A stretch of DNA of 22,483 nt. Source: Actinomycetota bacterium (GTDB taxonomy: Bacteria > Actinomycetota > Actinomycetes > S36-B12 > UBA10799). The notes below the pieces were generated by a model. The model was not told where the DNA came from. It saw nothing but the letters and a program-made list of their open reading frames with translations, and made no database searches. The stretch lies in NCBI GenBank assembly GCA_030837445.1, contig JAUPKM010000529.1, forward strand, positions 1 to 22,483, in the 5' to 3' direction. Made by a program: the position numbers and the translations under genes. Below, in pieces: positions 22,246 through 22,483 of this stretch (the stretch's first letter is position 1; each line of letters starts with the position of its first letter).

Positions 22246-22483
22246 ATGGCGTTTCGCCGCTTCCACCTGGCCGCCGCTCCAGCGGCCGCTCTACTCACCG
22301 TGTCGGTTGCTGGATGTGGCGCCTCGGTGACCGACGCGGCCGACCCGCTGAGTTCGAGCGGGTCATCATCGTCGGCGTCGCCCAACGCCTTCCCGTACAA
22401 GGCGGCCACAGCTGCTCCCAGCCTCGGCGGCGACGTGACCTTCGCAGCTGTCGGCGATATCGCCTGCTCACCGGACAACGCCA
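22246..22483 (+). CDS. Lipoprotein with metallophosphoesterase domain, 5' part only
   Basis: ATG at 22246 opens a frame that continues to the window edge (79 codons). The first residues MAFRRFHLAAAPAAALL and then TVSVAGCG form a lipoprotein signal peptide with lipobox VAGC, so Cys24 would be lipidated. A Ser/Ala-rich linker follows, then VTFAAVGDIACSPDN, in which the GDIAC motif matches the first metal-binding strand of calcineurin-like phosphoesterases (usually GDxx). Related actinobacterial exported phosphatases start in this way. The rest lies outside, so the catalytic His and Asn residues cannot be checked. The ribosome binding site is weak (GAAAGTGG). Confidence 0.78.
   Translation, partial: MAFRRFHLAAAPAAALLTVSVAGCGASVTDAADPLSSSGSSSSASPNAFPYKAATAAPSLGGDVTFAAVGDIACSPDNA

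Overview
The window is high-GC DNA that reads as a chromosomal segment of an actinobacterium (Actinomycetota). The grounds are dense high-GC coding sequence, several GTG starts, at least one apparently leaderless start, a PPOX-type F420-dependent flavin/deazaflavin enzyme and typical actinobacterial membrane glycosyltransferase and DMT families. I cannot name a genus from the sequence. No integrase, transposase, CRISPR array or phage gene is visible.

Layout. 1-2338 (minus): two tandem paralogous membrane-type GTPases, the second running off the left edge. 2557-7520: a sugar-porter MFS transporter (+), an FDOR-type oxidoreductase (-), a NIPA-like DMT transporter (-), an Ntn-hydrolase of the choloylglycine hydrolase family (+) and a YihY/BrkB membrane protein (+). 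7755-7830: tRNA-Thr(CGT). 7999-12357 (minus): a five-gene run, GT2 glycosyltransferase, DUF2064 protein, then a tightly overlapping trio of acyl-CoA-dehydrogenase-like flavoprotein, cytosolic periplasmic-binding-protein-fold protein and radical SAM enzyme. 12377-14750: a GT-C-like membrane protein (+) and an NDP-sugar epimerase (-). 14847-16555 (+): DoxD-like protein, small membrane protein and MTA/purine nucleoside phosphorylase. 16732-16820: a strong hairpin and a decayed copy of the tRNA-Thr 3' half. 16859-18716 (minus): small membrane protein, LDH/MDH-fold dehydrogenase and zinc-ribbon microprotein. 18879-22019 (minus): type II NADH dehydrogenase, a DUF1345/channel-like membrane protein, a 37-bp tandem repeat array and a TMEM175-type protein. 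22246-end (+): the start of a lipoprotein metallophosphoesterase.

How the genes may work together. The GT2, DUF2064, GT-C and epimerase genes look like an envelope glycan or lipoglycan module, with the GT2 and GT-C genes diverging from a palindrome at 12367-12383. The most unusual unit is the trio at 7999-10927. Each start overlaps the preceding stop, the binding-protein-fold member has no signal peptide and no transporter partner, the flavoprotein lacks the usual C-terminal catalytic Glu motif, and the radical SAM enzyme has a degenerate TusA-like N-terminal domain. I read it as a candidate uncharacterised biosynthetic or sulfur-linked pathway. The stretch between the tRNA-Thr gene and its 3' copy (about 9 kb) has the geometry of an old tRNA-targeted insertion, though no recombinase remains.
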